Shown: positions 35,907 to 48,540, numbered from the stretch's first letter. The stretch: DNA of 64,000 nt from Membranipora membranacea (GCA_914767715.1 OU612065.1:23374001-23438000), one strand, 5' to 3'. Numbers and translations are program-made. The notes: generated by a model not told the origin, from the sequence alone.

Positions 35907-38049
35907 TATTTCCGAGCTTGTGTGGTATTTAACTTTTTATATATGATTTTTAGACTCTTAAGATTTCAGTGTGTTAATACTGCGTAGCTTCGAGAGGTGA
36001 AAACTTTACATGCCATAGTATTCTGCCATCGTGATAAAAAGAAGGTTCAACAATTGAGCCCGTTCTATCACATCACTTAATTCATTATTGTTACATCAAT
36101 CAACAACTTTATACTATTTTCTGTCCTGTGTGATTTTTATTTCTACTTTTGTACTTCGGTCTAGCTTTGCGATCGTTTCTAATCAATACAAGGATAATTG
36201 GTGGTCCGTTATTTTGTGTTTCTCAGCAAGGAGTTAAAGCCAACTTGTTTTCAGTGAGGGCAACACCTTATCAAAGTGGTTTGTCACATCCACGCAACTC
36301 TTCATTATGAAAATTTAGCGTCAAAAGTTTGATATGTCACCATTTTACTCTTTACATATATACGTTGCCCCTTTTCTGTGAAAGTCTACTTTAATCTTTA
36401 ATTACTGGTTTAGATCAGGGCACTAGGGACGATTATCAACTAGATAATCAGTTCATTCATTCTACTTACACCAATCAAGATTCCCAGAATGAATTTATGT
36501 ACTGGTTACAAGAAACCGATTAGTCATCTTGAACTCATATATTTAGGTTCAGTGGGTTGATACAACAAATTTATATAACTAGTTTGTTGGGGCAGAGACA
36601 GCGCCTAAAATGTTGAAGATATCGAATTACATAATATATCATGCTGGGTGGTCTTGTTTTGATTAAATGATGTGAAATTTTTGGTGAAATAATGCATCAT
36701 GATCATAGGTGCGCAAGCAATATCTAAGAATTGGTACTCTTCAAATTATATACTCACCCAAACTGCAAACAAAATAGCTCATATATATGCTTACTGCCAT
36801 TAAAGGTAAATGCATTTTGTGTCGTTTATTGCTCAACGCCTTTATGGTGCTTTGATAAACAATTATGCACACAAGAATTGCCAACAGAATTTAACATTGC
36901 GTATCAAGGTCTCCAAAGTTTGATGCAGCAGAATGCCTAAACTGTTTCAATTTAGGGGTTTTTAACTCTGATAAAACAACCTTTCTTTCTGCCTCATTTC
37001 TTCTATAGAATGACGCAACGTCATCAAATCTAATTTTTGTTGAGCTGTTTTCATTCTCTGTAACTTGACAGCTTCCCAACAGTATACGGAAAGTCATAAT
37101 GCACCCTGGTGGCATATCCATGACAAAATTACCGCAAAAACCAGATAACGCTATGACAAGATGTAAATTCTCCACAAATAGCTATGCTGTGTATTTACCA
37201 CTGACCATAAATTCATATCAATGCTTCAGGTCTATACAAAAGGAAAGTGCCCTGATGCCCTATTATTACGTGTGCATTTGAGACCACAGCAGCATTAATA
37301 TATGATTATAACTGTTGCGTCCCTTGTTTAAGAATCATAATGATAAACATTCAATCAAGAGTTGTAATTACTTTAGGAGGCACAACACTTACACCTCGAT
37401 CTAGATATTATCTGTGTTTTAATACTAGTGTAAGTACAATCAGGATGGGGCTCCATCGCTGATCTACACTAACTTTTTGAGGGGGGCAATTATACAGAAT
37501 CTTTAATAGTATATTTGAGTGTGCCTGCGTACAAATCTAATCTTGATCATCTTCATTGACAGGCAAGGACACGTCCAACCATTAGAGATTAAATATATTT
37601 TAATGATTTAACGTGTAAAAGTAAGCCCCAATTACCCCTCCCCTCATGCATCAGTGCGGTATATGTGGGCACACTTTGAGAAAACTGTCATTGTGTCGAC
37701 AGGAGTCAGTGAGATCAAACTGAGCCACGGACGCCACAGGAGCTTAGCTGAGAATGGTGAGAAAATTTTTTTTTTCCTTTGCCTTTGTTCATCCCTTACA
37801 CACAATAAGCGATGTTGTGTTTACTTTTCAAAGTCTCGAGATTTTTATAACACGCATAATAAATTGTCTGTCAAATAAAAAAAAACAACTTTCATAACAA
37901 TAATCTTAACATATAACATAACATACAACATATAACACAACCGTTTTACTTCAAGAATCTTTGAATATATCACATACCGATAAAACCCTCATCTAATCAG
38001 AATAGATTTCATAGTTATTTCATACGTTTTATTTCAGGTGTTCGCAGAT
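35907..38049. other. PRKDC 3' flank and lectin 5' region
   Basis: No strong gene. A minus-strand frame at 36,891-37,175 is open for 94 codons but lacks family signals. A splice donor AATG|GTGAGA after 37,756 paired with the acceptor just before 38,041 suggests a non-coding first exon of the lectin gene ending at 37,756. No canonical AATAAA was found shortly after the PRKDC stop. Confidence 0.4.
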
Positions 38050-40247
38050 ATGAAGTCGGATGTTATGTTGCAGATTCTGCTACTTGTGTGTATTGTCCCT
38101 TCTATGACTGGTAAGGTGTTATAAGTATTAACTATTAACATTAACTATTATTTGATCAACTAAAATCAGAACAATTCCTTCCCATTCATGATGTTTTTCC
38201 TCATTCTTTTTTTTATTGCAAAACTTTTTTTTAACGTTGTATAACATCTTCAACAAGTACACTAAGATAAGTGATTTGTTTATTTTTATTCTTTAGTTGC
38301 TGATCCTTGCACGTGTGGCAGTAGCGCTATATTTACCGTAATCTCGAGTAGCGGCTGTGCAGATTACAGGGTCACACCGACTAATGCCATACAGAGCTGT
38401 AGTAATGGACTCATTTTTGACACTGTGGCGTGTTCTTGTAACTTTGTATCAGAAGTGACCTGTCCAACCGGCTGTGCTCCTGGTGAGTCATAGCATAGTT
38501 CTCAGTCTCAAGGCTAACAACCAAAAGATTGATGAGTTCAAATTTCCCACAATTCAATACAAAGTGATCACATGACTCCCTTGTTGCCAGATCAGTCACT
38601 TTATAAATCATGCTGGAATTGTCGGGGCTTATTGGGATGGGATACTTGATTATTGGTTTAGGATTGATTTCAGTCTAAAAAACAACTTTAGGAAAGTTTG
38701 ATTTTATTGTACAAAGAAAAAAAAACACTCATGGCTCTAAACAAGAGGAAGCTTATACATGGTTTCATCAGGATCCCTCTGACTGGGCTTATCATGCATG
38801 AACCATTGAATCATAGCACGCCTTTAGATTTAAATTCTCTTTTTTAGACTCAGTCTGGAGTTAGTGTTATTGTCTTCTATTTTACTGGTTGCCAAGGCAA
38901 ATTTGATTATTTCTTGATAGTTATTCAACCCTGCAGTTGAAACTATAAACCATAATATTGTCTTCACTAATTATTATTATAAAATTGTTTAAGCTAAGAA
39001 ATAGTTCGGGGACTTTTTTCAAAAATAAATCGATGTCAATTTTGTTTCAGATATCACTACAACATTGGCTCCAACGACCACTGAAGTGCCGCTGTGCCCA
39101 CCGGAGTATGTGCTCAACCCTTTTAGTCAGACCTGTCTGCGCATAGTCACAGAAAAGGAGAACTGGGAGGGTGCTGCCGGTGTATGTGATGAGGATGATG
39201 AGTACTTAGCTGTCTTTGACACTGTTGAGTCAATAGAATGGTTCAAAAATCTCCGTCACACTAACCAAAGTAAGCAACAATTTAATAATAATAATAATTT
39301 TTTTAAAGGTTAATAAAAACTGTTTAAAAACAGTAATTTCTAAGCATGACATAATAAAATAGGTTTATTGTGAAGAAAGATGCACTTTACAAGAACAAAA
39401 TTGGAGCATATAGATATGAATGAAAAATTGAAATAGATGTAAATACTTCTTAATTTGATAAAATAGTGTAAATTTTGTGCGGTATAATTGATTTATTACG
39501 TTTTATATGAAAAACAATTGAAAAAAATAAGGCCATAGATTATGCCATGGTTTTGAGGATAAGTATGAGATAATTTACAGTATTAGCAGCTTGCTAAATA
39601 AAACTTGTTTTATTTGGGTGAGGAATTACTTCATATGCAGCATACTTGCTGCATATACATGAAAAAAGGTAATGACTTGAAGGGTTGAACACAACTTAGC
39701 GATCATGTGATAGCGATCAGTTTCTTTCAAGAAAGCCTTATTTCAATATAACATGCAAAAATAATATTCAATAACCATTCAATAATATTTTTTGGGTCAC
39801 CCTTTTTCGTTTCTTTTTTAATGTTACTTTTGAAAAACATTTTCTCGAAAACGATATAAATGCCAATAAAGTAAAAGAAATAAAATATATATAATATATT
39901 TATATATATATTATTATTATTATTATTATATAACCTTTTCACCTTTGCTTGTTTCAGCCTGGAGAGATGCAGGATATGTCTGGATTGGTGGCAGGAAGGA
40001 GAATTCGTGGTCAGAGTTTGAATGGTTCGGAAGACTTGAAGATGACCATGGGAATGGCGCTTCTATAACCGTAGGGGATTGGGAGAGCATTCAGCCAGAC
40101 GGACACGGAGATTGCATAGTGGTGTTTGATAATCATAGAGCGTTCATTTTGAATTCTCTACGTGAAAACTACAAGTGGGCTGACATGTCTTGTTCTGAGC
40201 AAAACAGCTTTGTTTGTGAGAAGGTAGAAGAACAAGGTAAAAGGTAG
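38050..40247 (+). CDS. Secreted chitin-binding type-2 plus C-type lectin protein, 251 aa
   Basis: A secreted lectin likely to bind both a chitin-like polymer and a sugar, as in innate recognition or matrix/cuticle proteins. Exons 38050-38110, 38297-38482, 39051-39269 and 39958-40247 are joined in phase 1 throughout, a classic symmetric-exon extracellular arrangement. Signal peptide: residues 1-20. Residues 25-81 have the Cys spacing and 'CSNGLIFDTVACSC' core of a peritrophin-A/CBM14 domain. A Thr/Pro linker (TTTLAPTTTEVP) follows, then a C-type lectin domain (98-243) with WIGG, QPD (201-203, the galactose-type calcium-site triplet) and WADMSC where WND is usual. An AATAAA at 40,577-40,582 could be the poly(A) signal. 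The domain calls are from motif recognition only. Confidence 0.88.
38498..38681 (+). repeat. Dispersed repeat copy 1, inside lectin intron
   Basis: Starts GTTCTCAGTCTCAAGGCTA and ends ATTGATTTCAGTCT. It matches 40,853-41,066 base for base over most of its length, except for about 30 extra bases in the other copy. Same orientation. Confidence 0.88.
39880..39935. repeat. (TA)n/(TTA)n microsatellite
   Basis: A TATATA run followed by TTATTATTATTA just upstream of the acceptor for the last lectin exon (39958). Confidence 0.85.
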
Positions 40248-40576
40248 AATAACAAGGTAGTGGTAATGCTATGCTTTTTTTATTTCAAATTTTAAGACTA
40301 CCGACAGTTCGATAATCCTGATTTTCCTTTTGTGATAAAGAGTGCTGCATTCTGGGATTCTCTTTGATTGCTGTTCCCACGAAGATAATATGCAATCAAA
40401 AGAAAAATATTTTTATATTCTTGCGTTCAATCTTATACCTTTCTTTAGATGATAATATTGAGTCATTATTCTAAGTATTATATAAAAAATTATATAAAAA
40501 TTTATATAAAAATTTCAGAATAATGTGAAAACATCCCATTCTGAATAATTTGGTAGGTGAATCAGAGGGGTATTAT

Positions 40577-40582
40577 AATAAA
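40577..40582 (+). promoter_or_regulatory. Candidate poly(A) signal of the lectin gene
   Basis: AATAAA 330 bp downstream of the lectin stop codon and the first such hexamer in that direction that I noticed. Inference from position only. Confidence 0.4.
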
Positions 40583-40852
40583 ACAAACTGCCAAAATCAT
40601 CTTCTGATTATTCCTTGCTGAGACGAACAAGACTTTGTTCACAAATTGCTCACCACTTGTAAAAAAGTATACACCTTTGGAGTGAACAATTTGGGAACGA
40701 ATTTACCTAGTTAAAATACCAAAAGAGCAAAGTGAAAGTGATGATAGTATGGAGTTGGCTAAAATATCCTCACTCACTCGTTCTAATTGAAGACCCAAGT
40801 TTGAGAGTCAACAATGTCACATCATAAAGCTTTTTAAATCATCAATCAATCA

Positions 40853-41066
40853 GTTCTCAGTCTCAAGGCTAGCAATCAAAAGATTGACGAGTTTAAATTT
40901 CCAACAATTCAATACAAAGGGATCACATGTCTTCCTTGTTGCCAGATCAGTAACTTTATAAATCATGCTGGAGTTATCGGGACTTATTGGGAAGGCCAGA
41001 CAACTCTAAATATTAGAGATGCAATGGGATACTTGATCGTTTGTTTTGGATTGATTTCAGTCTGAA
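40853..41066 (+). repeat. Dispersed repeat copy 2, downstream of the lectin
   Basis: Second copy of the sequence in lectin intron 2 (38,498-38,681), with an insertion-like extra block GGCCAGACAACTCTAAA near 40,994. Being 2.4 kb apart in direct orientation, the two could recombine and delete the last two lectin exons. Confidence 0.88.
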
Positions 41067-41141
41067 AAAAAACCCTTCCCTAGCGGTTACCACTTCTATT
41101 CTATACAGGCATGTAACAGCTGAAGAGGATTACAGGTAATC

Positions 41142-41310
41142 AGGGATATCTCAGTGTTAGGGGCGGCAGATTTTGGATCATAAGGTCCTGGATTCGAACC
41201 CCATAGGATGCACTGTTTGTCTAGATCTACCTGATTTGGCTGTGGGCCATTAGCCTTAGCTGACAAGGAAAGTAAAAGCTGACAATGGCTTGTCACATAG
41301 CAATTAACAA
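41142..41310 (+). mobile_element. tRNA-derived SINE candidate
   Basis: GGGATATCTCAGTGTTAGGGG (A-box-like, about 41,143-41,163) and GGATTCGAACCCC (B box, 41,190-41,202) are spaced as in a tRNA, followed by a non-tRNA tail ending in AT-rich sequence near 41,310. T-arm pairing is poor, so a working tRNA gene is unlikely. Confidence 0.5.
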
Positions 41311-43409
41311 TTTAATAATGTTGCGATTATCTCTCCTAAATAAACAGGATCTCAGTGAATCAACTTTTAATGACAAGACTAGATATTAAAATTCAGATAC
41401 TTTTCATACTTTGTATTCATTCATACAATTAATATAATAAATTCATATACATATAATTCGTCTCTTCTAGGAATTTCAAAACCTTTCTGTTGCTGCTTTC
41501 GGAAAATAAATGTGTATAATGAAATTAAATCATACAAAGCACAGGATTTGATTTGTCTAGACGTCGTCCCAAAATTGTGGATTTGTGAAAAAAATAGACA
41601 TAGCAACATGTTCTTTGAAGGTAATTTTCTTCTGACGTGATAACCAGAATCGTTTATCACCTGCATAATTTTAGCCAGTTATGCCACGTCATAATGGTTT
41701 GACAGATATTGCATACTTTCATGATATATGCATCCCTTTGTTACCAAATATATTCATTATGACCCAATGTCGCAAATCAATAAGAATATTCCACAGAATA
41801 AAGCAATTTTAGGCAATCTAGACCAGAAATAAGCAGGAAAGCTGAAAAATTTTATATGACCAACGGGTTCTAGCAACCCTGCATCTCAAGGATATATAAT
41901 GGCTTTGATATTGGTTGCATAATATGATGTAATTAAAAGTAGATTTTCTTATCCTGATGTTGAAAGTTCGTCAATGATATATGAAGCAATATTATTTGTT
42001 GTTAACACTTCCTCCCCCCCCCCCCCCCATTACCTCTTCTTGAAATTTTGCAGCAGCTCAACACTACACTTAGTCTTCTAACTAAGTTTAAGCCTGGTGA
42101 ACCTGTTGTCTTCATTGTGGGAACTTTTTTCCTATGTTATTATTAGTATCGATATCATAATCCAAAGTAAAACCCATTTGAATCCCTGTTTGAATGAATA
42201 AAGAAATCAGACAATTGTTTTGACAAGCAAGGGACTTCTGGGTATTAAAAAGTTGTCTACCCATTACTTTTAAGCAGACAACTCTGGAAATTCTGATCTT
42301 TGCTCAAATAGATGAAGGACACTGACCTGTTTCCGTTGATTCCAGGTTGACAGCTGTGACCGCATCTGGTCAAGTATGCTAAAGTGGGAGGATGTGCTTT
42401 AAAGAGTTCCCTTCTAGAACGGTGGTAGACAGTTTTTTAACGAGCTGAAGAAAAGTCTCATTATCCCCGGGTTCAATCAGGTTTAGCTCAATTTCATGCA
42501 GAAATCAATCGTTTTATATGTGAGTCTGCCATGCACATAACAAAATTTCCATATCTGTGGCATATAAAGTGTCTACTTTTCATCTCCGGGGCATGGGCTA
42601 TTTGTACCGACTACTGGGCTCAATTGACCTCCCAGGTGTGCTCCGACCTGCCTGAAAACTGAGAGCACATTGGCGCCGAACACGAATAAGGGAACTGTTA
42701 TTTCTCAGTCTCCGTACAGAAGCTGACTTGCAATTTTACCCGCTTTAACCCAAATTTAAAAAAAATTCTATTAGTTCTAGATAAGCTGAGCTGCATATAT
42801 TCTCCCAATAAAACAGCAGACAGCAATTTTTTTTATTTAATTCACTTCCACCTTGTTTTTCTTTGTCCGGAATGAACATTATAGCTGGAGATATTGATTC
42901 TTACTCGTTACAGTATGACAATTTTATTCAAAATCGAAATTGTTTTTGTCCCCAAAGCCCTATCATTCGCTTATAAACATATAAATACTATACTAATATG
43001 ATTAGGCCCTATGTATTTAGGAATTTATATGTTTATGCATTCACCACTCGAGAATCGTGTCCTCACAATCTGTAGATCTGAATACCGTAATTGTGTCATG
43101 GTTAATTCGTCATAAATATCAATTTCCGTTAATCTGAAAACTGTGCTCTATGAGAATAAGGGGGGACAATTGTCACTTACAGTGTGTTGCTCAGTAATTA
43201 TCATCTCGATAACTGTATAATATATCAGCTCAACACCAAAACTTTCCTTTGATATTATCATGGTATAATAATGTTGTTTCGAAAAGAGAACAGCTAGGAG
43301 TAATGAGTTCCAGGCAATACACTGTGAGAAAAATGACCAATGTCTAATATCGGAGGTTTTGCTCTGTGAATAAAATGCACAGAAAGGGAATCAAAATGTG
43401 TTATAATAT

Positions 43410-43415
43410 TTTATT
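43410..43415 (-). promoter_or_regulatory. Candidate poly(A) signal of the sulfotransferase gene
   Basis: TTTATT on the plus strand is AATAAA on the minus strand, 46 bp past the sulfotransferase stop codon. Confidence 0.55.
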
Positions 43416-43460
43416 TGATATACAGCAAATGATCCAATCTGATCAAGGTAAATGAGCAGG

Positions 43461-46366
43461 TCATTCGAATGGTGTTTTTGGATATCCAAATATGTCAATA
43501 TCATACTTGTAAACTTCTTGGAGTTGTCTGATTTGTTCCGGCGGAATTTTGTCGAAGTATTCTGAGTATTTGTTTGTATATTTCTGTTTCTGAGGTGGTT
43601 TATATTTGGGCTTCAAAGTGAAATTGAGAGCTTTCATCAGATAAGGCTCAGCGCTATCCAATTCCTCAAGCTTTACTGGAAACAATTCAAAGAAATAAAC
43701 ATTATGATTTCAAAAAGAAAATCTTGCTTTGGATCTCTTCCCATAAAGTATGGGGGCAATAGCTTGGAATCTTAAAAGGATCACAATGTTTCAAACAAGT
43801 TATCATTGATCAATAGCAGATTGCGTCTCATGCAAATGGGAACAAATTTGATCTTAATCAGATGAATATTCAGTGAGAAATCTCTAGACTAGATCTCTAC
43901 ACTGAATAACACTTCGGGCCAAGGGAGCCTTCAAGACATCGCAGTGATGATCAAATTGCACTGGCTCAAAATAACAGGGACAGGAAACTGCGCTGTGAAG
44001 TTCTGTTTTGGCTGAATCTAAGCAGCCTGTATCATGAGACTTCTCACTGAATTATCATTAGATTCATATTAAATCATGTGATCCTTTCTCACAAGATGAA
44101 ATCTGCCATGGATCAAAGAGAGAGTGTTCATAATATTAGTGTTAACAGGGGCGTAATTTGGGAAAAATGGTAGGGGAGGCAATAAGTAAGTGAAGTTACA
44201 CCAGGTTTGGTAATGTAAGCTCCTCCTGAGTCCCCAGCCTCAAAAGTGTTTTAATAATATAAATAGCCAATGAAAGTAACTAATGAGCTGATTCTGACAT
44301 GGAATATTCAATTCTAGAGGAGGCAGAGCGTCCCTGTCTCCCCTAGAACTACGAGCCTGGATAATAATGATAATTTTCCTTACAGACGATGTTATAATCC
44401 ATCCGGCAGACTCCACATAGCGAAGTGAGTGGGTGAGTGTGGGACTCCCAAAGTACATCTGTGGGCCTTTGTACTAGACAGTCAACAAACTGTTTGAAGC
44501 TTGGCTCATTGACATTCTTGTATTTTCTCCAACCATAACATAACCTCTAAAATTGTTTGTGAAACTAAGAGATATTGTATCAAAATGAATGGAAAGAATA
44601 AATAGAAAATACTGGGAAGGCCTTGCCACCTTATAGGCTTTTTAGCAACAGGATATCTCTGTTATCTGTAAACTTCCCAGGAAACAAATAAATTAGTAAA
44701 CCTACGTGTTGCTTTTATAGGAAAAGATTTTAGACGGGTTCTGGAAAACGCGGAAAGGCGGAAAAGCAGTTTCATAGCGGGAAATCGCTTTTTCACCTTG
44801 AATTTAATGATGATGCTAAAAAAAACTACTGGAAAGACATTGAGACATCACCGCTGTATCATATGAGTGTCTTTGGTAGAAATCAAGTGATAAAAATAAT
44901 TTTTTTGGAAAATGCGGATAATATTTTTTTCTTCAAAAATTGATCTCAACGCATAGAAAATGAACTGTAACCCATTAAGATATCATCCCCATCATTTTTC
45001 GAACATGTGGAAAAACGATTTTCCGCGTTTTCGAAGACGCGGAAAATGATTTCCGCATGTTCGAAAAAATTATTTTAATCACTTGATTTCTACCAAAAAC
45101 ACTCATATGATACAGTGCTCCCAAATCATAAATAAAATGTATATAGTTCCATCATTGGGTTAGCGATATCTGAGCGAGACCCTATAGCAGGTATCACTGA
45201 GTGAGCAATCAGATTGCAATTTTTGCTGTTTCTAATTGAAAGACCCCCTGTACGACTTTTCACTACACGGATTGGGGGGGGGAGGTCATCCCAGATTGAC
45301 GACAGTATGTACAATATTCATCATAGCAGTAGTAGCCCACTGAGGTATATCAGTGTAGTAGCCACATTATTTAAAATCATGCACCTTTGATGTACTTACA
45401 CGAAGGCTCCAATGCTTCACTTTAACCTTATCTTGGTATGCTGACACTACTCTTGCCCAGGGGTTTCTTACTATGATGAGTCTGTTCTCTGGTCTATGAG
45501 TGTCTAGGATCTTTGACGGTTGCATTGTCATCTTGTCAAAGTAAGCAGTAGCACTCAAGAGCTCTGACGCAGCTCTACAACATATAACCCAACAAGTACA
45601 TCTATGTGTAAGTCTTCATTGCTGAGAGGGTTTTCCCCTCTAGAGAATAGTTACTGGGACCCCTGATACTCAAGCCTCGTCCTATACCCTTGCTCACTAC
45701 TCTTTCTATCGGAGAGGCAGAGAGGGATGTTTTTACTGCATGTGGGGTGTGCAAACAAGTATGTCATCACACTGGCAAAAACAAAGTGCAATGCTACAAA
45801 AGTGACATATTGATAGCCTAGTCTCTTTATCTATTATTGACTCTGTCTTGAATAACCCCTGTCTTCATAAGTTTGGAAGTCATGTCCACTTACTCATGGG
45901 TATCAACCTTCCAGTCTATTCTCAAGTCTTCCATTAGATAGGACTTCCAGGTTGTACTGCCACACTTTGGAGTGGCACAGTAGAAGAGGTCGTGATGCTG
46001 AGATAGTATCCATATCCATGTAGTAAGTTTATGTCCAGTGAGATCATAGTTTGGATTTTGCGCTAAGATGATTTGCTCGTTTTCTTTGCAATAGTCTCTC
46101 ATATGGAGAACTCTCTGCTGACTAGTCTTATTAATAAGCTCTATAGCATTCTCGTAGCTGGCTGCTGTCGGCAGCGAGTTGTGCAGCACTGCATTGTCCA
46201 CATGTTTAGAGGTAGCTGTTATCAACTGGATATTGTTATTGGTATTTCCAGATTTCAAGTTGAGCTGTATGAAGATGCAGAGTATTATAAATTGGAAAGT
46301 TAGCAGGAAGACAACTGCTTTGGTCGTTGGGTTGTTGCAGCAGGAGAGCAGCCCTGTCCCTCTCAT
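43461..46366 (-). CDS. Carbohydrate sulfotransferase (HNK-1ST/CHST8-14 type), 341 aa
   Basis: A Golgi type II enzyme transferring sulfate from PAPS to a glycan, the Sulfotransfer_2 family of chondroitin, dermatan and HNK-1 sulfotransferases. Exons on the minus strand: 46366-45894, 45574-45400, 44546-44384 and 43675-43461, with phases 2, 0, 1 closing to 342 codons. Start: ATG at 46366; a further in-frame extension lacks an ATG, and an acceptor (TTTTGTAG) at 46,378 suggests an upstream non-coding exon, possibly ending at 48,270 where a strong minus-strand GTAAGT lies. Visible: hydrophobic anchor at about residues 15-34; 5'-PSB motif CATPKCGSTTWKSY (about 130-143); 3'-PB motif RLIIVRNPWARVVSAY (about 189-204); the Cys-rich HTHPLTSLCGVC block in exon 3; and the C-terminal YKYDIDIFGYP typical of the family. 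Substrate and position specificity are not readable. Confidence 0.9.
43770..44120. mobile_element. Diverged relative of the TTAA MITE family
   Basis: In the last sulfotransferase intron, GTTTCAAACAAGTTATCATTGATCAATAGCAGATT and, about 200 bp on, CAGG-AACAGGAAACTGC-like blocks echo the 29,399/57,992 elements. TTAA-flanked ends are no longer clear, so this is an old or rearranged copy. Confidence 0.5.
44852..45119. repeat. Inverted repeat/foldback element in sulfotransferase intron 2
   Basis: The left arm 44,852-44,921 and right arm 45,051-45,119 are nearly exact inverted repeats (shared CTGTATCATATGAGTGT, TTGGTAGAAATCAAGTGAT). The core has further small palindromes such as CCGCGTTTTCGAAGACGCGG. 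Likely a non-autonomous foldback transposon; the ends and target duplication are uncertain. Confidence 0.8.
45126..45260. repeat. Partial copy of the GGGGTCATTCAATT foldback family
   Basis: It contains TATATAGTTCCATCA, GAGCGAGACC, AGCAGGTAT, ACTGAGTGAGC.ATCAGATT and TCTAATTGAAAGACCCCC, all shared with the left half of 33,299-33,841. Only half of the element remains, next to the 44,852-45,119 foldback. Confidence 0.75.
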
Positions 46367-48540
46367 GTTTGACTCTTCTACAAAATGAAAATTCAATGTG
46401 AGTATTAGACATGGACATAGTCATGAACTGTATATGCTAAATTTAGTCTATGTCATTAGGCCCGAGGTGAATGATCGAGGTGAATGATCGTTCTAGCATC
46501 TGGAGTTTGTTATCTCTGTGTGTAATTGGATTTACACAAAGGGAACTTTGACATGCTCACATCTGCTTTCTGATGTGATAGCACTCATCGTATGACTGCA
46601 GTAATGTCACGACACCATTGTTTATGGGAATTTCCAACGCTAATTAAGTGCATAATTAAAGTTTGTATGGTGATGGAAAATCGTAAGCAACAATTGTCCA
46701 TATCAAAGCAATCTCATTAAACTAAAGAACAAAAAAACATTACTCCCAGTCGAACATTTGTGGGTGAAAAAACTCCATCTAGGAGGGTCCTAAATATGTC
46801 GTCCCCCCTTAGCTTGTTTAATACAGAATATCTATTTTTCTTTTAACAACTACTCCATTATAAACCCCATGGTTTCTGCGAGAGTCTCAATAAAATCATT
46901 ATTATTATTATGCTTAGTCTGGTCCTGAAACCAGGACTGTTATATGACAAATTTTAGCAAAGCAGCTTGAAAAAATCCAATGAACTCAAGTTGACCTACC
47001 GCCTGCTTTTATATTTTTAGTATGGGACAATGTTAAATACTATGTTTAGCACTATCTTTGGAACCGAGGGAAATAAATCTTAATATGATACAAATAGAAA
47101 GTCTACATTTTCAGAGTTGTTTCCTCTATATAAAAGCAAACCCTCAATTGGTGGTCATACCTCCTTGGTCTTACGCCATGGTAAAAAAAACAGAAAGATT
47201 GCTCTGGTCCTAATTAGAGTAGCGAGGTCCTCATACTGAGGGAGTGATATAAGCTAGAATTCATCCTAGACTTATGAGGCCATAAATTGTGCAAGCATAA
47301 GCATAAAATGTACAGCAAGCTGTCACTAACTGATAGAGGCACTAATCAGACCCTTCGATCTTAGCCAAAGGGTCTTCCTCGTAGACATAGGCCTAATATA
47401 AGGTATATGATCTCCCTACATAACAATATGTGACTCACGGATGGACTGGCATTCAGCCATTTCAGACATATTTTCTGTAAAAAAGGGTTTTGGTCAGTGT
47501 GTTACGAGGACTACGATGTTAAACACAGCCGCTTAACTCAGCCCATGAATTGCAAAGTGAGGACTTCTCACATGTTTTGTAATACTTTATTGGCAATTCA
47601 TCATTTATATAAGAAAATATTTTTCAAAAAGTACTATAAAATTGTTCACAGCCATATCCACAGCCATATGCGTACAACCTAGAAAAACTTTGACCCAATT
47701 TGCCAGCGGTCAAGTCATTGCCATTCTACTAGTGAACAGGCAGCGGCTCAAAACCAAATAGCAGGCAAATTAGATCCTGCTTGATCTTACAACAACCATA
47801 GAGAACAAACGAAGTGTTCTCTGAGGCTGGGCTGGGCAGGCTGGCGGAGATGGGTGGTTGTCCCCCCCCACCCCTAATACTAGTTGATGTGTTAAATCAG
47901 GGACCACAACCTGGTAGGTTCAATATCCTCAGCGGCGCACAGTAAAAACATTTGAAAATTACAGTATGTTAACCAAATGTCGAACAATGTGAATCCTTAA
48001 AGCCCCACAAGCTTCACAAGTAACAATGGTCAGTAAGTCTAGCTGTATATCACATCAAAGCAAATGATTTGACTCGAGTTTTTACTGGACTACCTACAGT
48101 CCTGATAATAAAAAGAGGCTACTTTTACTCCTTAATCACATTTGCTCTGCAAAAGAAGTGAAATCTTTTTCTAGCATAAACATTTACTCGCCCTCTTTAC
48201 TTACTCTATATATCTTAACTTGACTCTATCTAATACTTACTCAACTAGAATATGCGAAAAATTACTTACCAGAATGTTTTCAAGCGGTAATATCGAATCA
48301 CCAATCTTCTAAACAGTCAAACGCACTGTAGAATCAATACAGAAACAGTGAACAACACGTTCTAGTTTACTAAGCATTGCTCTAGTGATGCTGCTGACTT
48401 GTGAATAACTAATTAATCTAGAACAGGGGTGTTACATAATCTGTTTATTTCTGGCCTTGATAACACGAGGCCATCCCATAAGCTAATTTAGCTGTGGTCA
48501 GCAACAGCAGAACATCAGCCAATATAACAATACATAGCAG

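Larger units (their letters stand above)
40248..43460. other. Intergenic between lectin and sulfotransferase (convergent 3' ends)
   Basis: Both flanking genes end towards this stretch. It holds the lectin poly(A) signal candidate (40,577-40,582), a remnant related to the 543-bp foldback family (about 40,640-40,810, with GCTCAC, AATTGAAGACCC), the second lectin-intron repeat, a SINE candidate, a poly-C tract (about 42,014-42,028) and the sulfotransferase poly(A) signal candidate (43,410-43,415). I see no gene. Confidence 0.5.

Noticed and set aside
41142-41215. Functional tRNA gene
   Set aside because: Box-like sequences are present, but the T-arm and acceptor stem do not pair, so a SINE-type relic fits better.
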